Positions 9,003 through 18,300 of a DNA stretch of 64,000 bases are shown here, one piece after another. Below the pieces are notes generated by a model. That model was not told the DNA's origin. It was given only the letters and a program-made list of their open reading frames with translations, and made no database searches. The position numbers and the translations under genes are program-made. Every line of letters begins with the position of its first letter. The stretch's first letter is position 1. Origin of the DNA: Anaerotalea alkaliphila (GTDB taxonomy: Bacteria > Bacillota > Clostridia > Lachnospirales > Vallitaleaceae). The stretch is taken from NCBI RefSeq assembly GCF_010179735.1, contig NZ_JAAEEH010000007.1, forward strand, positions 33,885-97,884, in the 5' to 3' direction.

Positions 9003-9678
9003 AACCCACTCCCCACTTGGTATGAATATAGGCCGGTGCGCTGGGATTCGACTCGATCTTCTCCCGCAGCCGCCGCACATGGACATCCACCGTGCGGACA
9101 TCGCCGGGATACTCGTAGCCCCAGACCATGTTGAGCAGGTTTTCCCTGCTGTAGACCTTTCCCGGATGCTTGATGAACAGTTCCAGCAGGTCGAACTCCT
9201 TGGCCGTGAGGTTCACCTCCTTGTCCAGAACGAAAACCCTGCGGCTTTCAAAGTTCATGCGGATCTGGTCGGAGGTCAGCTCCTTCACGGAAACCTGTTC
9301 GCTTTCCGGCGCCGGACTGTTGGTCCTGCGGATGATGGCCTTGATCCTCGCCTTCAGCTCCAGGATGTTGAACGGTTTGGTCATGTAGTCGTCTGCCCCG
9401 AATTCCAGCCCGAGGATCTTGTCCATGTCCTCCCCTTTTGCGGTCAGCATGATGATCGGGACATTGCTGAATCCCCGAATCTGCTGGCACACTTCCATGC
9501 CGTCGTATTTGGGAAGCATCACGTCCAGTATCACCAGGTCGTATTCGTTGGCTTTCGCCAGATTCAAAGCCTCTTCCCCGTCGTAAGCCGTATCGATGTC
9601 GTACCCTTCCTGTTCCAGGCTGAAACGGATGCCCTTCACGATCAGCTTCTCATCGTCTACGATCAATATCTTTTTCAT
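8986..9678 (-). CDS. walR: WalR/YycF-like OmpR-family response regulator
   Basis: A 230-residue response regulator. Receiver domain: KKILIVDDE at 2-10, phosphoacceptor Asp52 in VILDVMLPKYDG, Thr of MLTAKG and Lys of MTKPFN. The C-terminal winged helix ends in VDVHVRRLREKIESNPSAP and WGVGYYY, typical of the PhoB/YycF group. It would be phosphorylated by the overlapping downstream kinase. In Bacillota the closest systems by layout are WalRK (essential cell-wall control) and PhoPR; the absence of yycH/yycI and the presence of a GerMN lipoprotein instead leaves the exact identity open. It lies 15 bases after comEA and is probably co-transcribed with it. Confidence 0.88.
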   Translation of the reverse strand: MKKILIVDDEKLIVKGIRFSLEQEGYDIDTAYDGEEALNLAKANEYDLVILDVMLPKYDGMEVCQQIRGFSNVPIIMLTAKGEDMDKILGLEFGADDYMTKPFNILELKARIKAIIRRTNSPAPESEQVSVKELTSDQIRMNFESRRVFVLDKEVNLTAKEFDLLELFIKHPGKVYSRENLLNMVWGYEYPGDVRTVDVHVRRLREKIESNPSAPAYIHTKWGVGYYYQH

Positions 9679-9693
9679 AAAACCTCCATGCCT

Positions 9694-10302
9694 CTATTCC
9701 AAAGTAATCATACTCTCGATTTGCTTGAACAGCGTTTCCTTGATTCCACCCACCAGCATCAGGTCCTCCAGCCGGGCGAAGGCGCCGTGCTGTTCCCTGT
9801 ACGCGATGATGCCCGCAGCCTTGGCTTCCCCGATTCCGGGAAGGGTCATGAGCGCCTTCTTGTCCCCCCGGTTGATGTCCACCAGGCCCCCAGCTGCCGC
9901 CCCGGCCTCCTGGACCGTCCGGGCATGCTCCTCCCGGGTGGGGACCCGGATCATTTCCCCGTCTTTCAAAAGGCGGGCCTGGTTGACCCCTTCCATGGCC
10001 GCCTCCGGCAGGAGGCCGCCTGCCGCTTCCACTGCTTCAAACACCCGGACTCCCTGGGGAAGGACGTAGACCCCTTCCTTGACCACGGCGCCGCAAACCT
10101 GCACATACAAGGATTCCTGGGCCAGCGGCTCCCCGCCTGCATCCGAATGGATTTCCGTCTCCGCGCCCTCCCGCTCCCCAAGTTCCAATTGGAAGCCCGT
10201 CCTTCCCTGCAGGTTGCCCTGGTTGTGGAACAGGACCAGACCGCTGGCCAGGACGAAAACCGCAAATGCTCCAGCCAGGGCCATTTTCCTTTTGTCGCAC
10301 AT
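9694..10302 (-). CDS. comEA: ComEA-like helix-hairpin-helix DNA receptor
   Basis: A 202-residue competence protein. It binds double-stranded DNA outside the membrane and hands it to ComEC. An N-terminal membrane anchor (MALAGAFAVFVLASGLVLFH) is followed by an SLBB domain (VQVCGAVVKEGVYVLPQGVR, about 90-145) and a C-terminal double helix-hairpin-helix (VDINRGDKKALMTLPGIGEA near 140-165). This is the standard Gram-positive ComEA order. It sits between mgsA and walR; its usual partner comEC is separated from it by three genes. A pilus (comG) locus is not in this window. Confidence 0.92.
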   Translation of the reverse strand: MCDKRKMALAGAFAVFVLASGLVLFHNQGNLQGRTGFQLELGEREGAETEIHSDAGGEPLAQESLYVQVCGAVVKEGVYVLPQGVRVFEAVEAAGGLLPEAAMEGVNQARLLKDGEMIRVPTREEHARTVQEAGAAAGGLVDINRGDKKALMTLPGIGEAKAAGIIAYREQHGAFARLEDLMLVGGIKETLFKQIESMITLE

Positions 10303-10321
10303 GGCCTCCCCCTTCTTGTTC

Positions 10322-10780
10322 CTAAATCTCTATCTTCCTATTGAGGATGGACTGGGCGTCAAAGGTATGCCGCACATAATCCTTGTCCATCAGCAGGGAG
10401 GTGAAAAGAAAGTCCGCGGTGGCTTCATTCAGGGCCACGGGGATGTCGTAGAGCGTCGCGATCCTGAGCAGGGCCTTCACATCCGGGTCATGGGGTTGGG
10501 CCTCCATGGGATCCCAGAAGAAGATCAGGAAGTTGATTTCATCCTCTATGATCCTTGTTCCGATCTGCTGGTCCCCGCCCAGGGGGCCGCTGTTGTAGGT
10601 CCGCACAGGCAGTCCTGTCTTCGCGGACACCAGCCGTCCGGTGGTGCCGGTCCCGTAGAGGAAATGGGTGGAGAGGATTTCTTTGTTCCTGCCCACCCAT
10701 TCGAGCAATTCCTTCTTTTTATTGTCGTGGGCCACTAGGGCGATTCTCTTTTGCTTTCCAATGGTTTGGTTGACTTCCAT
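10322..10780 (-). CDS. mgsA: Methylglyoxal synthase
   Basis: A 152-residue enzyme converting dihydroxyacetone phosphate to methylglyoxal and phosphate, a phosphate-starvation bypass of lower glycolysis. The signature is intact: [12 protein letters not shown] (13-24, His18), [10 protein letters not shown] phosphate loop (41-50), and [10 protein letters not shown] with the catalytic Asp70. HDPD (97-100) supplies the second active-site His/Asp pair. The ATG at 10780 has AGGAGG 7 bases upstream, so the longer in-frame extension is rejected. It heads the leftward run toward comEA-walRK-comEC; a sigma-A promoter stands ~55 bases upstream. Confidence 0.96.
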   Translation of the reverse strand: MEVNQTIGKQKRIALVAHDNKKKELLEWVGRNKEILSTHFLYGTGTTGRLVSAKTGLPVRTYNSGPLGGDQQIGTRIIEDEINFLIFFWDPMEAQPHDPDVKALLRIATLYDIPVALNEATADFLFTSLLMDKDYVRHTFDAQSILNRKIEI

Positions 10781-10833
10781 GCGTAACCTCCTGTGTCGTT
10801 TCCGGTGTTTGGCCGGTCCTCCGTCCATTTTAC

Positions 10834-10862
10834 ATAATATTCGCAATAATTACAATGCCCAA
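10834..10862 (-). promoter_or_regulatory. Sigma-A promoter of mgsA
   Basis: Minus strand TTGGGC (10857-10862), 17-base spacer, TATTAT (10834-10839). A second, overlapping option is TTGTAA-N17-TAAAAT slightly downstream. Both drive mgsA and probably comEA-walRK. Confidence 0.6.
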
Positions 10863-10900
10863 CCGCTGAAAAGGCTTGCAAATTGTGCGAAACGATTGGG

Positions 10901-10929
10901 TTGTGCGGACGGCCGCTTCTATGATAAGA
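10901..10929 (+). promoter_or_regulatory. Probable promoter of nadE
   Basis: TTGTGC (10901-10906), 17-base spacer, TAAGAT (10924-10929). The -10 region (gcttctatgatRRatg core at 10915-10931) matches the region before cls at 15 of 17 positions. Confidence 0.5.
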
Positions 10930-10971
10930 TGTTGGATATGCTTACAACCCGTTGCAGGAAGGAGAATCCCC

Positions 10972-12906
10972 ATGGGATATGATTTGATCCGGGTGGCCTG
11001 CGCGTCACCCAAGCTTTATTTGGCGGATCCCGAAAGGAACGCCCGGGAAGCCGTTGCACTGATGGAGAAGGCCGCCACGGCGGAGGCTTCCGTGCTGGTT
11101 TTTCCCGAACTCTCCCTGACCGGCTACACCTGCCAGGACCTTTTTTTCCAACCTTCCCTTCTGGAGAAGGCAAAGGAGGCCTTGGTCCGCATCAAGGAGG
11201 CCAGCAGATGGTTCCCTTGCCTGGTGGTGGCCGGCATCCCCCTGGCCGTGGAAGGCGCCCTCTACAACTGCGCCGCCGTAGTCTGCGGCGGGTCGGTCCT
11301 GGGGTTCGTCCCCAAGACCTACCTTCCCAACTACCACGAGTTCTACGAGAAGCGCTGGTTTGCCGGGGCGCTCCAGTGCGGCACCCGGGAGGTGCTTTTC
11401 GACGGGGAGTCCGTCCCATTGGGCACGGACCTGCTCTTTTCCGACCGCAATTTCCCCGACTTCAAGCTTGCGGTGGAGATCTGCGAGGACCTTTGGGCAC
11501 CCGTCCCCCCAAGTTCCCTGTCCGCCCTGGCCGGAGCCACCGCCATCGCCAACCTGTCCGCCAGCAACGACCTGGTGGGCAAGCTTCCCTACCGCAAGCA
11601 GCTGGTTTCCCAGCAATCCGCCCGGTCCATGACCGCCTATCTGTACGCCTCCTCCGGTTTCGGGGAATCCACCACGGACCTGGTTTTCGGGGGCCACTGC
11701 ATGGTTTATGAGAACGGGGTCTGCGTCGGTGAAAACGAACGTTTCCAGCTGGATTCCTCCCTCCTGGTGACCGAAGTGGACATGCAGAAGCTGCTTTTCG
11801 ACCGCAGGCAGCAGCCCGGCATCGCAGAGGGTGCCGTCCTCCACGCCTTCCCTTCCGGCCGTCCCAGGGTGGTCTCCTACGGGGGGCCCGTTTACGACGT
11901 CCGCTACACCCGTCCGGTTGACCCCTATCCCTTCGTTCCCGGGAACCTTTCCGAACGGCACGAACGTTGCCAGGAGATTTTCCAGATCCAGATGACCGGC
12001 CTGGCCCGCCGCCTGGAACAGGTCCGCAGCAGCCATGTGGTCATCGGCATTTCCGGCGGACTGGACTCCACCTTGGCCTTCCTTGTCTGTGCCAAGACCT
12101 TCCAGCAGATGGGCTACGACCTGCAGCATCTCCATGCGGTGACCATGCCTGGTTTCGGGACCACCGACAGGACCTACAACAACGCGGTCGCCCTGATCAA
12201 GGCCCTGGGGGCGGACTTCCTGGAGATTCCCATCGGTCCCGCCACACTGCTGCACTTCCAGGACATCGGCCATGACCCCCAGGTCCACGATGTGACCTAT
12301 GAGAACTCCCAGGCCCGGGAACGGACCCAGGTCCTCATGGATCTGGGCAACAAGCTGGGGGGCATCGTGGTGGGCACGGGTGACCTTTCCGAGCTGGCGC
12401 TGGGATGGGCCACCTACAACGGGGACCACATGTCCATGTATGGGGTGAACGCCAGCATCCCCAAGACCTTGGTCCGCTATCTTGTGGATTGGGTGGCCTC
12501 CACCCAGGTCCCCCCGGAAGTGGGCCGCATCCTCCTGGACATTCTGGATACCCCGGTGAGTCCGGAGCTGCTTCCCCCCGACGAGAGCGGAAACATCCGC
12601 CAAAAGACGGAAGAACTGGTGGGACCCTATGAGCTCCACGACTTCTTCCTCTACCATTTCCTGCGGCATGGATTCCCTCCAGCGAAGATCGCCTATCTTG
12701 CGGAAACCGCCTTCAAGGGGACCTATGACGGCCCCTTCATCCATAAATGGCTGAAGGTATTCTACCGCAGGTTTTTCGCACAGCAGTTCAAGCGCTCCTG
12801 CCTGCCGGACGGACCCAAAGTGGGTTCCGTCTGCCTCTCCCCCCGTGGGGACTGGCGCATGCCCAGCGACGCATCCGCCGCCGCCTGGCTGGAGGGGCTC
12901 TCCTAG
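10972..12906 (+). CDS. nadE: Glutamine-dependent NAD+ synthetase
   Basis: A 644-residue two-domain enzyme making NAD+ from deamido-NAD+, ATP and glutamine. The N-terminal nitrilase-type glutaminase has its full triad: Glu46 (VFPELSLTGY), Lys115 (VPKTYLPNYHEFYEKRWF) and Cys171 (VEICEDLWAP). The C-terminal synthetase has the P-loop SGGLDST near residue 361 and GTGDLSELALGWATYNGD. Its length matches the long bacterial form. The MGYDLIRVA start follows GGAAGGAG; an in-frame extension of 32 codons upstream overlaps the promoter and is rejected. It is a single-gene unit diverging from mgsA and ending at a strong bidirectional terminator. Confidence 0.96.
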   Translation: MGYDLIRVACASPKLYLADPERNAREAVALMEKAATAEASVLVFPELSLTGYTCQDLFFQPSLLEKAKEALVRIKEASRWFPCLVVAGIPLAVEGALYNCAAVVCGGSVLGFVPKTYLPNYHEFYEKRWFAGALQCGTREVLFDGESVPLGTDLLFSDRNFPDFKLAVEICEDLWAPVPPSSLSALAGATAIANLSASNDLVGKLPYRKQLVSQQSARSMTAYLYASSGFGESTTDLVFGGHCMVYENGVCVGENERFQLDSSLLVTEVDMQKLLFDRRQQPGIAEGAVLHAFPSGRPRVVSYGGPVYDVRYTRPVDPYPFVPGNLSERHERCQEIFQIQMTGLARRLEQVRSSHVVIGISGGLDSTLAFLVCAKTFQQMGYDLQHLHAVTMPGFGTTDRTYNNAVALIKALGADFLEIPIGPATLLHFQDIGHDPQVHDVTYENSQARERTQVLMDLGNKLGGIVVGTGDLSELALGWATYNGDHMSMYGVNASIPKTLVRYLVDWVASTQVPPEVGRILLDILDTPVSPELLPPDESGNIRQKTEELVGPYELHDFFLYHFLRHGFPPAKIAYLAETAFKGTYDGPFIHKWLKVFYRRFFAQQFKRSCLPDGPKVGSVCLSPRGDWRMPSDASAAAWLEGLS

Positions 12907-12933
12907 CCCGTCCTCCTTCTGCGGGGCGCACCC

Positions 12934-12974
12934 AAAAAAAGACAGGGATCCAAGAATGGATCCCTGTCTTTTTT
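12934..12974. terminator. Bidirectional terminator between nadE and nfnB
   Basis: Perfect 11-bp stem (gacagggatcc / ggatccctgtc) with a 6-base loop, seven A on the left and six T on the right. It serves nadE rightward and nfnB leftward. Confidence 0.93.
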
Positions 12975-12981
12975 ACCCTTA

Positions 12982-14379
12982 TTATTCCTGGGTTTGCTGG
13001 GTCAACTTCGCATGGATGGCTTCCGCCGCTTTCTTTCCCGCTCCCATGGCCAGGATTACGGTGGCCGCTCCCGTGACCACGTCCCCGCCTGCATACACGT
13101 TCTCCAAGCTGGTTTCCATGGATTCCTCGTCCACCACAATGCAGCCTTTGCGGTTCACGGAAAGCCCTACGGTGGTGTTCTTGATCAGGGGATTGGGGGT
13201 CTGGCCGATGGCGATCACCACCGTGTCCATGGGCATGGAGAATTCGCTGCCGGGGTCTTCCACCGGGCTTCTCCTGCCGCTCTCGTCGGGTTCCCCCAGC
13301 TTCATGCGAATGCAGGTCATCCCCGCCACATGGCCGTTCTCCCCCTGGATGGATACTGGATTCGTCAGCAGGTCGAAGAGGATCCCCTCCTCCTTGGCGT
13401 GGTGCACTTCCTCCAGACGGGCCGGCAATTCCTCTTCGCTCCTCCGGTAGACGATATGCACTTCGGATGCGCCCAGGCGCTTCGCCGTCCTGGCGGCGTC
13501 CATGGCCACGTTGCCGCCGCCCACCACCGCCACCTTGTCTCCGGCGTTGACCGGTGTGTTGGTGTAGGGGAACTGGTAGGCCTTCATCAGGTTGACCCTT
13601 GTCAGGAACTCGTTGGCGGAGTAGACGCCGTTCAGGTTCTCCCCTTCGATGTTCATGAACCGGGGAAGTCCGGCACCGCTGCCGATGAAGATGGACTTGA
13701 ATCCGTCCTCCACCAGGTCCTCCACCGTGATGGATTTGCCCACGATCACGTTCTTGTGGACCTGCACGCCCAGGTCCAGGACCTTCTGGATTTCCTTCTT
13801 CACCAGGTCCTTGGGGAGGCGGAACTCGGGGATTCCGTACACCAGCACGCCACCCAATTCATGCAGCGCTTCGAACATGGTCACCTCATACCCTTTGGCC
13901 GCCAGTTCGCCGGCACAGGTGATGCTGGCCGGGCCGCTTCCCACCACCGCCACCTTGATGCCGTTGGTGGTCGCTTTTTCCTGCTTTCCGTTGAAATGCT
14001 CCATGTAGTAGTCCGCCACGAAACGCTCCAGACGGCCCACACCTACCGGTTCCCCCTTGATGGCGCGGACGCACCGCTCCTCGCATTGTTTTTCCTGGGG
14101 ACAGACCCGGCCGCAGATGGCTGGCAATTTGTTTTCGCTGGTAAGCACCTGGTAGGCGGTTTCGATGTCCCCCGCAGCCAGGGCCTCGATGAATTCCGGG
14201 ATCCGCACGTTCACCGGGCAACCGGACACGCAAGGCTTGTGCTTGCATTGGAGGCATCTTGTCGCCTCCTCCATGGCCTCCTCCAGGGTGTAGCCCATGG
14301 CCACTTCCTCAAAGTTCCCGCTTCGGACGACTGGGTCCACTTCCTTCATCTTCACTTTATGAAGACTCATATTTGCCAT
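12982..14379 (-). CDS. nfnB: NfnB: NADPH-binding subunit of electron-bifurcating transhydrogenase (GltD-like)
   Basis: A 465-residue flavo-iron-sulfur protein of the glutamate-synthase small-subunit family. Two Cys clusters for [4Fe-4S] centres stand at 42/45/50/54 and 89/93/99/103, followed by the FAD motif VAVVGSGPASIT (143-154) and the NAD(P) motif VAVVGGGNVAMDAARTAKRLG. Alone it could be read as GltD, but the partner just upstream is an NfnA-type subunit, not GltB. The pair NfnAB couples ferredoxin and NADH to NADP+ reduction in Clostridia. AGGAG lies 8 bases before the ATG at 14379; a start 6 codons upstream is less well placed. Gap to nfnA is 27 bases. Confidence 0.9.
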   Translation of the reverse strand: MANMSLHKVKMKEVDPVVRSGNFEEVAMGYTLEEAMEEATRCLQCKHKPCVSGCPVNVRIPEFIEALAAGDIETAYQVLTSENKLPAICGRVCPQEKQCEERCVRAIKGEPVGVGRLERFVADYYMEHFNGKQEKATTNGIKVAVVGSGPASITCAGELAAKGYEVTMFEALHELGGVLVYGIPEFRLPKDLVKKEIQKVLDLGVQVHKNVIVGKSITVEDLVEDGFKSIFIGSGAGLPRFMNIEGENLNGVYSANEFLTRVNLMKAYQFPYTNTPVNAGDKVAVVGGGNVAMDAARTAKRLGASEVHIVYRRSEEELPARLEEVHHAKEEGILFDLLTNPVSIQGENGHVAGMTCIRMKLGEPDESGRRSPVEDPGSEFSMPMDTVVIAIGQTPNPLIKNTTVGLSVNRKGCIVVDEESMETSLENVYAGGDVVTGAATVILAMGAGKKAAEAIHAKLTQQTQE

Positions 14380-14406
14380 TTCGATTACTCCTCGCATCTT
14401 CTTTTG

Positions 14407-15237
14407 TTATTCAGGTTTCTGCTGGTCCAGACGGCATGCATGGGCTTCCTTTTCCTTGTAGAAGGTCTGGCGGAGCATGCACTCGTCGAAGTCCACCTGG
14501 AAGCCGTCGAAATCCGGACCGTCCACACATGCGAATTTGGTCTCTCCCCCGACGGTCACGCGGCAGCCGCCGCACATGCCCGTCCCGTCGATCATGATGG
14601 GGTTCAGGGACACGGCGGTCTTTATGCCCAGAGGTTTCGTGATTTCCACGACGGCCTTCATCATGATCAGGGGACCGATGGCGATCACCTCATCGTATGT
14701 GTTACCCTCCACAAGCAGGGTCTTGAGGACATCCGTCACGAATCCCTGGATTCCCTTGGATCCGTCGTTTGTGGCGAAATACACGTTGTCGCTGACTTCC
14801 TTGAACATGTCCTCCAGGATCACATACTCGGCGCTGCGTCCCCCCAGAATCATGTCCACGGCCACACCCATCTCATGCAGCTTCTTGATCTGCGGATACA
14901 GGGGCGCCGCACCCACGCCCCCGCCGATGCCCAGCACCCGCTTGTGGGGTTTCAGGTCGCTGGCCTTTCCCAAAGGCCCCACGAAATCCAGAAGGCTCTC
15001 GCCCGCCTCCATCCCGCTGAGCATTTGGGTCGTCTTCCCCACGACCTGGTAGATGATGCTGACGGTTTCCTTCTCTCTATCATAATCCGCAATCGTCAGG
15101 GGAATCCTCTCCCCGGTCTCTGTCACGCGGAGGATGACGAATTGTCCTGGTTCGCACCTTCTGGCTACGAAGGGAGCCTTGATTTCCATCATCTCCACTT
15201 GTTCATTGATCTTTTTTTTGCTGACAATTTCGTACAT
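14407..15237 (-). CDS. nfnA: NfnA: NADH/ferredoxin-side subunit of electron-bifurcating transhydrogenase
   Basis: A 276-residue ferredoxin-NADP reductase-like protein (sulfide dehydrogenase alpha / PyrK-like fold). It holds FAD (RIPLTIADYD), an NAD site (LGIGGGVGAAPLYPQIKKL) and a C-terminal [2Fe-2S] site with CGGCR and a following Cys in TKFACVDGPDFDG (about 221-240). With NfnB it forms the bifurcating NADH-dependent ferredoxin:NADP+ oxidoreductase, balancing NADPH supply in fermenting Clostridia. The MYEIVSKKK start has GGAAAGG upstream and matches family N-termini. It has its own promoter although it lies downstream of carB on the same strand. Confidence 0.9.
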   Translation of the reverse strand: MYEIVSKKKINEQVEMMEIKAPFVARRCEPGQFVILRVTETGERIPLTIADYDREKETVSIIYQVVGKTTQMLSGMEAGESLLDFVGPLGKASDLKPHKRVLGIGGGVGAAPLYPQIKKLHEMGVAVDMILGGRSAEYVILEDMFKEVSDNVYFATNDGSKGIQGFVTDVLKTLLVEGNTYDEVIAIGPLIMMKAVVEITKPLGIKTAVSLNPIMIDGTGMCGGCRVTVGGETKFACVDGPDFDGFQVDFDECMLRQTFYKEKEAHACRLDQQKPE

Positions 15238-15280
15238 TTCCAATCCTTTCCTCGGCTTGTCGTTCACGGCCACAACAATT

Positions 15281-15308
15281 GCCTGGTCTGCACCATTGCA
15301 AACCAGGC
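15281..15308 (-). other. Hairpin in the nfnA 5' leader
   Basis: Seven-bp inverted repeat gcctggt / accaggc with a 14-base loop, 45 bases upstream of the nfnA start and downstream of its promoter. There is no T-run after it on the minus strand, so it is not a terminator for that direction. Function unknown. Confidence 0.4.
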
Positions 15309-15326
15309 TTGATTTTTTTCTTTACC

Positions 15327-15355
15327 ATTATAACAGCCCTGTCCGGACTGCACAA
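15327..15355 (-). promoter_or_regulatory. Sigma-A promoter of nfnAB
   Basis: Minus strand TTGTGC (15350-15355), 17-base spacer, TATAAT (15327-15332). It sits within 30 bases of the carB stop, so nfnAB can be expressed apart from arginine genes. Confidence 0.78.
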
Positions 15356-15361
15356 GAAAAT

Positions 15362-18300
15362 TTACAAATAAGTTGCGATGGGTTCATAATCCATGGGTTC
15401 CCGCTTCTGGTGCGTCTCCATGGCCATGCAATAGGCTGCCAAGGTGTCGAAACAGGTGAAGCTGGGCACCTTCAGCTGTTCAGCCAGGTTCCGCAGCTTG
15501 AAGCCGAACCTGGTTGGATCCTTGCCTCGGGTGGGGCTGTTCACCAGCAGGACGATTTCCCTTTTCTTCATCATCTCCTGCAGTTGCGTCAGGTTGTCCT
15601 TGGGGACGGTCCGGCAGGGGATGCCTTTCAACCCCAGATAGGTGGCGGTTCCGGGCGTGGCCAGGATCTCGAATCCCCGCTCCGCAAGATGGCGGGCGTG
15701 TGCCGCCCCTTCCTCCTTGCCCCTGTTGTCCAGGGCGAACAGGACCTTCCCTTCCTCCCGGAAGCTGTAGCCCGCTCCCTGGAAAGCCTTGAGCATGGCC
15801 TTTTCATAGCAGCTGTCCACACCCAGGACTTCCCCGGTGGATTTCATCTCCGGTGTGAGGGCGGCGTCCACATCCACCAGCTTGACGAAGGAGAACACCG
15901 GAGCCTTCACCGCCACCAGGTTGGTGGAGGGCAGCAGGCCGGTGCCGTATTCCAAGTCCGCAAGCCGGTCTCCCAGGATCACCTGCATGGCGATCTTCAC
16001 CATGGGCACCCGGGTCACCTTGCTCAGGATGGGGACGGTTCTGGAAGCCCTTGGATTCACCTCGATGATATAGACCTGCTCGTCGCGGACCACGAACTGG
16101 ATGTTCATCAGTCCGATGACCTGGAGGGCCTTGGCGATTTTTTCCGTGTAGTCCAGTACTGTTTCCACCGTTTTTTCGGAAATGGTCTGGGGCGGATAGA
16201 CCGTGAAGCTGTCTCCCGAATGGACGCCGGTCCGTTCGATGTGCTCCATGATCCCGGGCACCAGGATGGACTCCCGGTCCGCGATGGCGTCCACTTCCAC
16301 TTCCGTGCCGTTGATGTACTCGTCCACCAGGATGGGGTACTCGTCCGACAGGGCCGCAGCCTCTTCCACATAGCCCACCAGCTCCTGTTCGCTGTGGACT
16401 ACCATCATGCCCCTTCCTCCGATGACATAGGAGGGCCGCACAAGCACAGGATATCCGATCTCGTCGGCCGCGTCCACAGCCTCCTGGATGCTGGTCACCG
16501 CATAGCCCTTGGGCTGGGGGATGCCCAGCTCCCGCAGGAGCCGCTCGAAACGCTTCCGGTCTTCGGCCACGTCTATGGAATCCACAGAGGTGCCCAGCAC
16601 CTGCACGCCCCGGCTGACCAACTTGGGCGCCAGGTTGATGGCCGTCTGGCCACCGAATTGGACGATGACCCCCTTGGGCATCTCCTTGCGGATCACGTTG
16701 AACACGTCTTCGATGAACAGGGGCTCGAAGTAGAGCTTGTCCGAGATGTCGAAATCCGTGCTGACGGTTTCCGGATTGTTGTTGATGATGATGGACTCGA
16801 TGCCCAGTTCCTGGATGGCCCAGACCGCATGGACGGAGCAGTAGTCGAACTCGATCCCCTGCCCGATCCGTATGGGACCGCTGCCGATGACGATGATCTT
16901 TTCCCGCTTGCTGATGACGTTCTCTTCCTCCGTCTCGAAGGTGGAATAGTAGTAGGGCGTCTGTGATTCGAATTCCGCCGCGCAGGTGTCCACCATCTTG
17001 TAGACGGGATACATCCCGTGGGCCCGCCGGATGGTGTCCACGATTTCATTGCTGTTTTCGGACAATGCCTCGATTTCCACGTCCGTAAATCCCATCCGCT
17101 CCGCCTTGTTCAGCAGCTCTCCGGAGAGGGGCTCGGCCGCCAGCCTGTGCTCCACCTCCACGATGTTGTTGATCTTTTCCAGGAACCAGGGGTCGATCCT
17201 GGTGATTCCATGGATCTCCTCCACGGAAATCCCCTTCCGCAGGGATTCCGCCAGCGTGAAAATCCTTTGGTCGTCCACAATCTGGAGCATGTCCAGCATT
17301 TCCTCCCTGGTCTTCTCCTCCAGATTGGCCTTGCGCAGTCCCGTTTCCTTCCCTTCCAGGGAAATGACAGCCTTGAGCAGGGAACTCTCGAAGGTCCGGT
17401 CTATGGCCATGACCTCCCCGGTGGCCTTCATCTGGGTTCCCAGAGTCCTGTTGGCGTAGTCGAACTTGTCGAAGGGCCATTTGGGGATTTTGGTGACCAC
17501 GTAGTCCAAGGCCGGTTCGAAGGAAGCCTTCGTCCTCTTTGTCACCGCGTTGGGGATTTCATGGAGGCACAGGCCTACGGCGATCTTGGCCGCAATCTTG
17601 GCGATGGGGTACCCCGCGGCCTTGGAGGCCAGGGCGGAGGAGCGGCTCACCCGGGGGTTTACCTCGATGACGATGTATTCCCTGCTGCTGGGGTTCAGGG
17701 CCAGCTGCACATTGCATCCACCTTCGATCTTCAGTGCCTTGATGATCTTCAGGGAGGAGGTCCGGAGCATATGGTACTCCTCGTCGGAAAGGGTCTGGGA
17801 AGGGGCCACGACGATGCTGTCCCCCGTATGGACCCCCACGGGGTCCAGGTTCTCCATGTTGCAGATGATGATGGCGGTGTCGTTCTTGTCCCGCATGACC
17901 TCGTATTCGATTTCCTTCCAACCGGCCACGGACTGCTCCAACAGGACCTGGTTGATCCTGCTGTGCATCAGGCCGGCGTGGAGGATCTCCTCCAGGCTCT
18001 CCCGGTCCTTGGCGATTCCGCCGCCCAGCCCCCCCAGGGTGTAGGCGGGGCGGACGATGATGGGATAGCCTATCCTTTCGGCGGCGGCCATCCCCTCCTG
18101 GATGGAGTTGACGATTTCACTTAGGGGGATGGGTTCCCCAATCTCCATCATCAGCTGCCGGAAACTGTCCCTATCCTCCGCCTGTTTGATGGCTTCCAGG
18201 GATGTCCCCAGCAGCCGGACATTGAATTCCTCCAGGATGCCGGCTTCATTCAGCTCCACCGCCATATTCAACCCTGTCTGGCCTCCCAGGGTGGGCAGAA

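Noticed and set aside
8884..10344. Rightward open frame of 486 codons opposite walR and comEA
   Set aside because: It is antisense to clear response-regulator and comEA codons and has no recognisable domain.
12982..14379. Glutamate synthase small subunit (GltD) as the call
   Set aside because: No gltB is present and the adjacent partner is NfnA type; the pair fits NfnAB.
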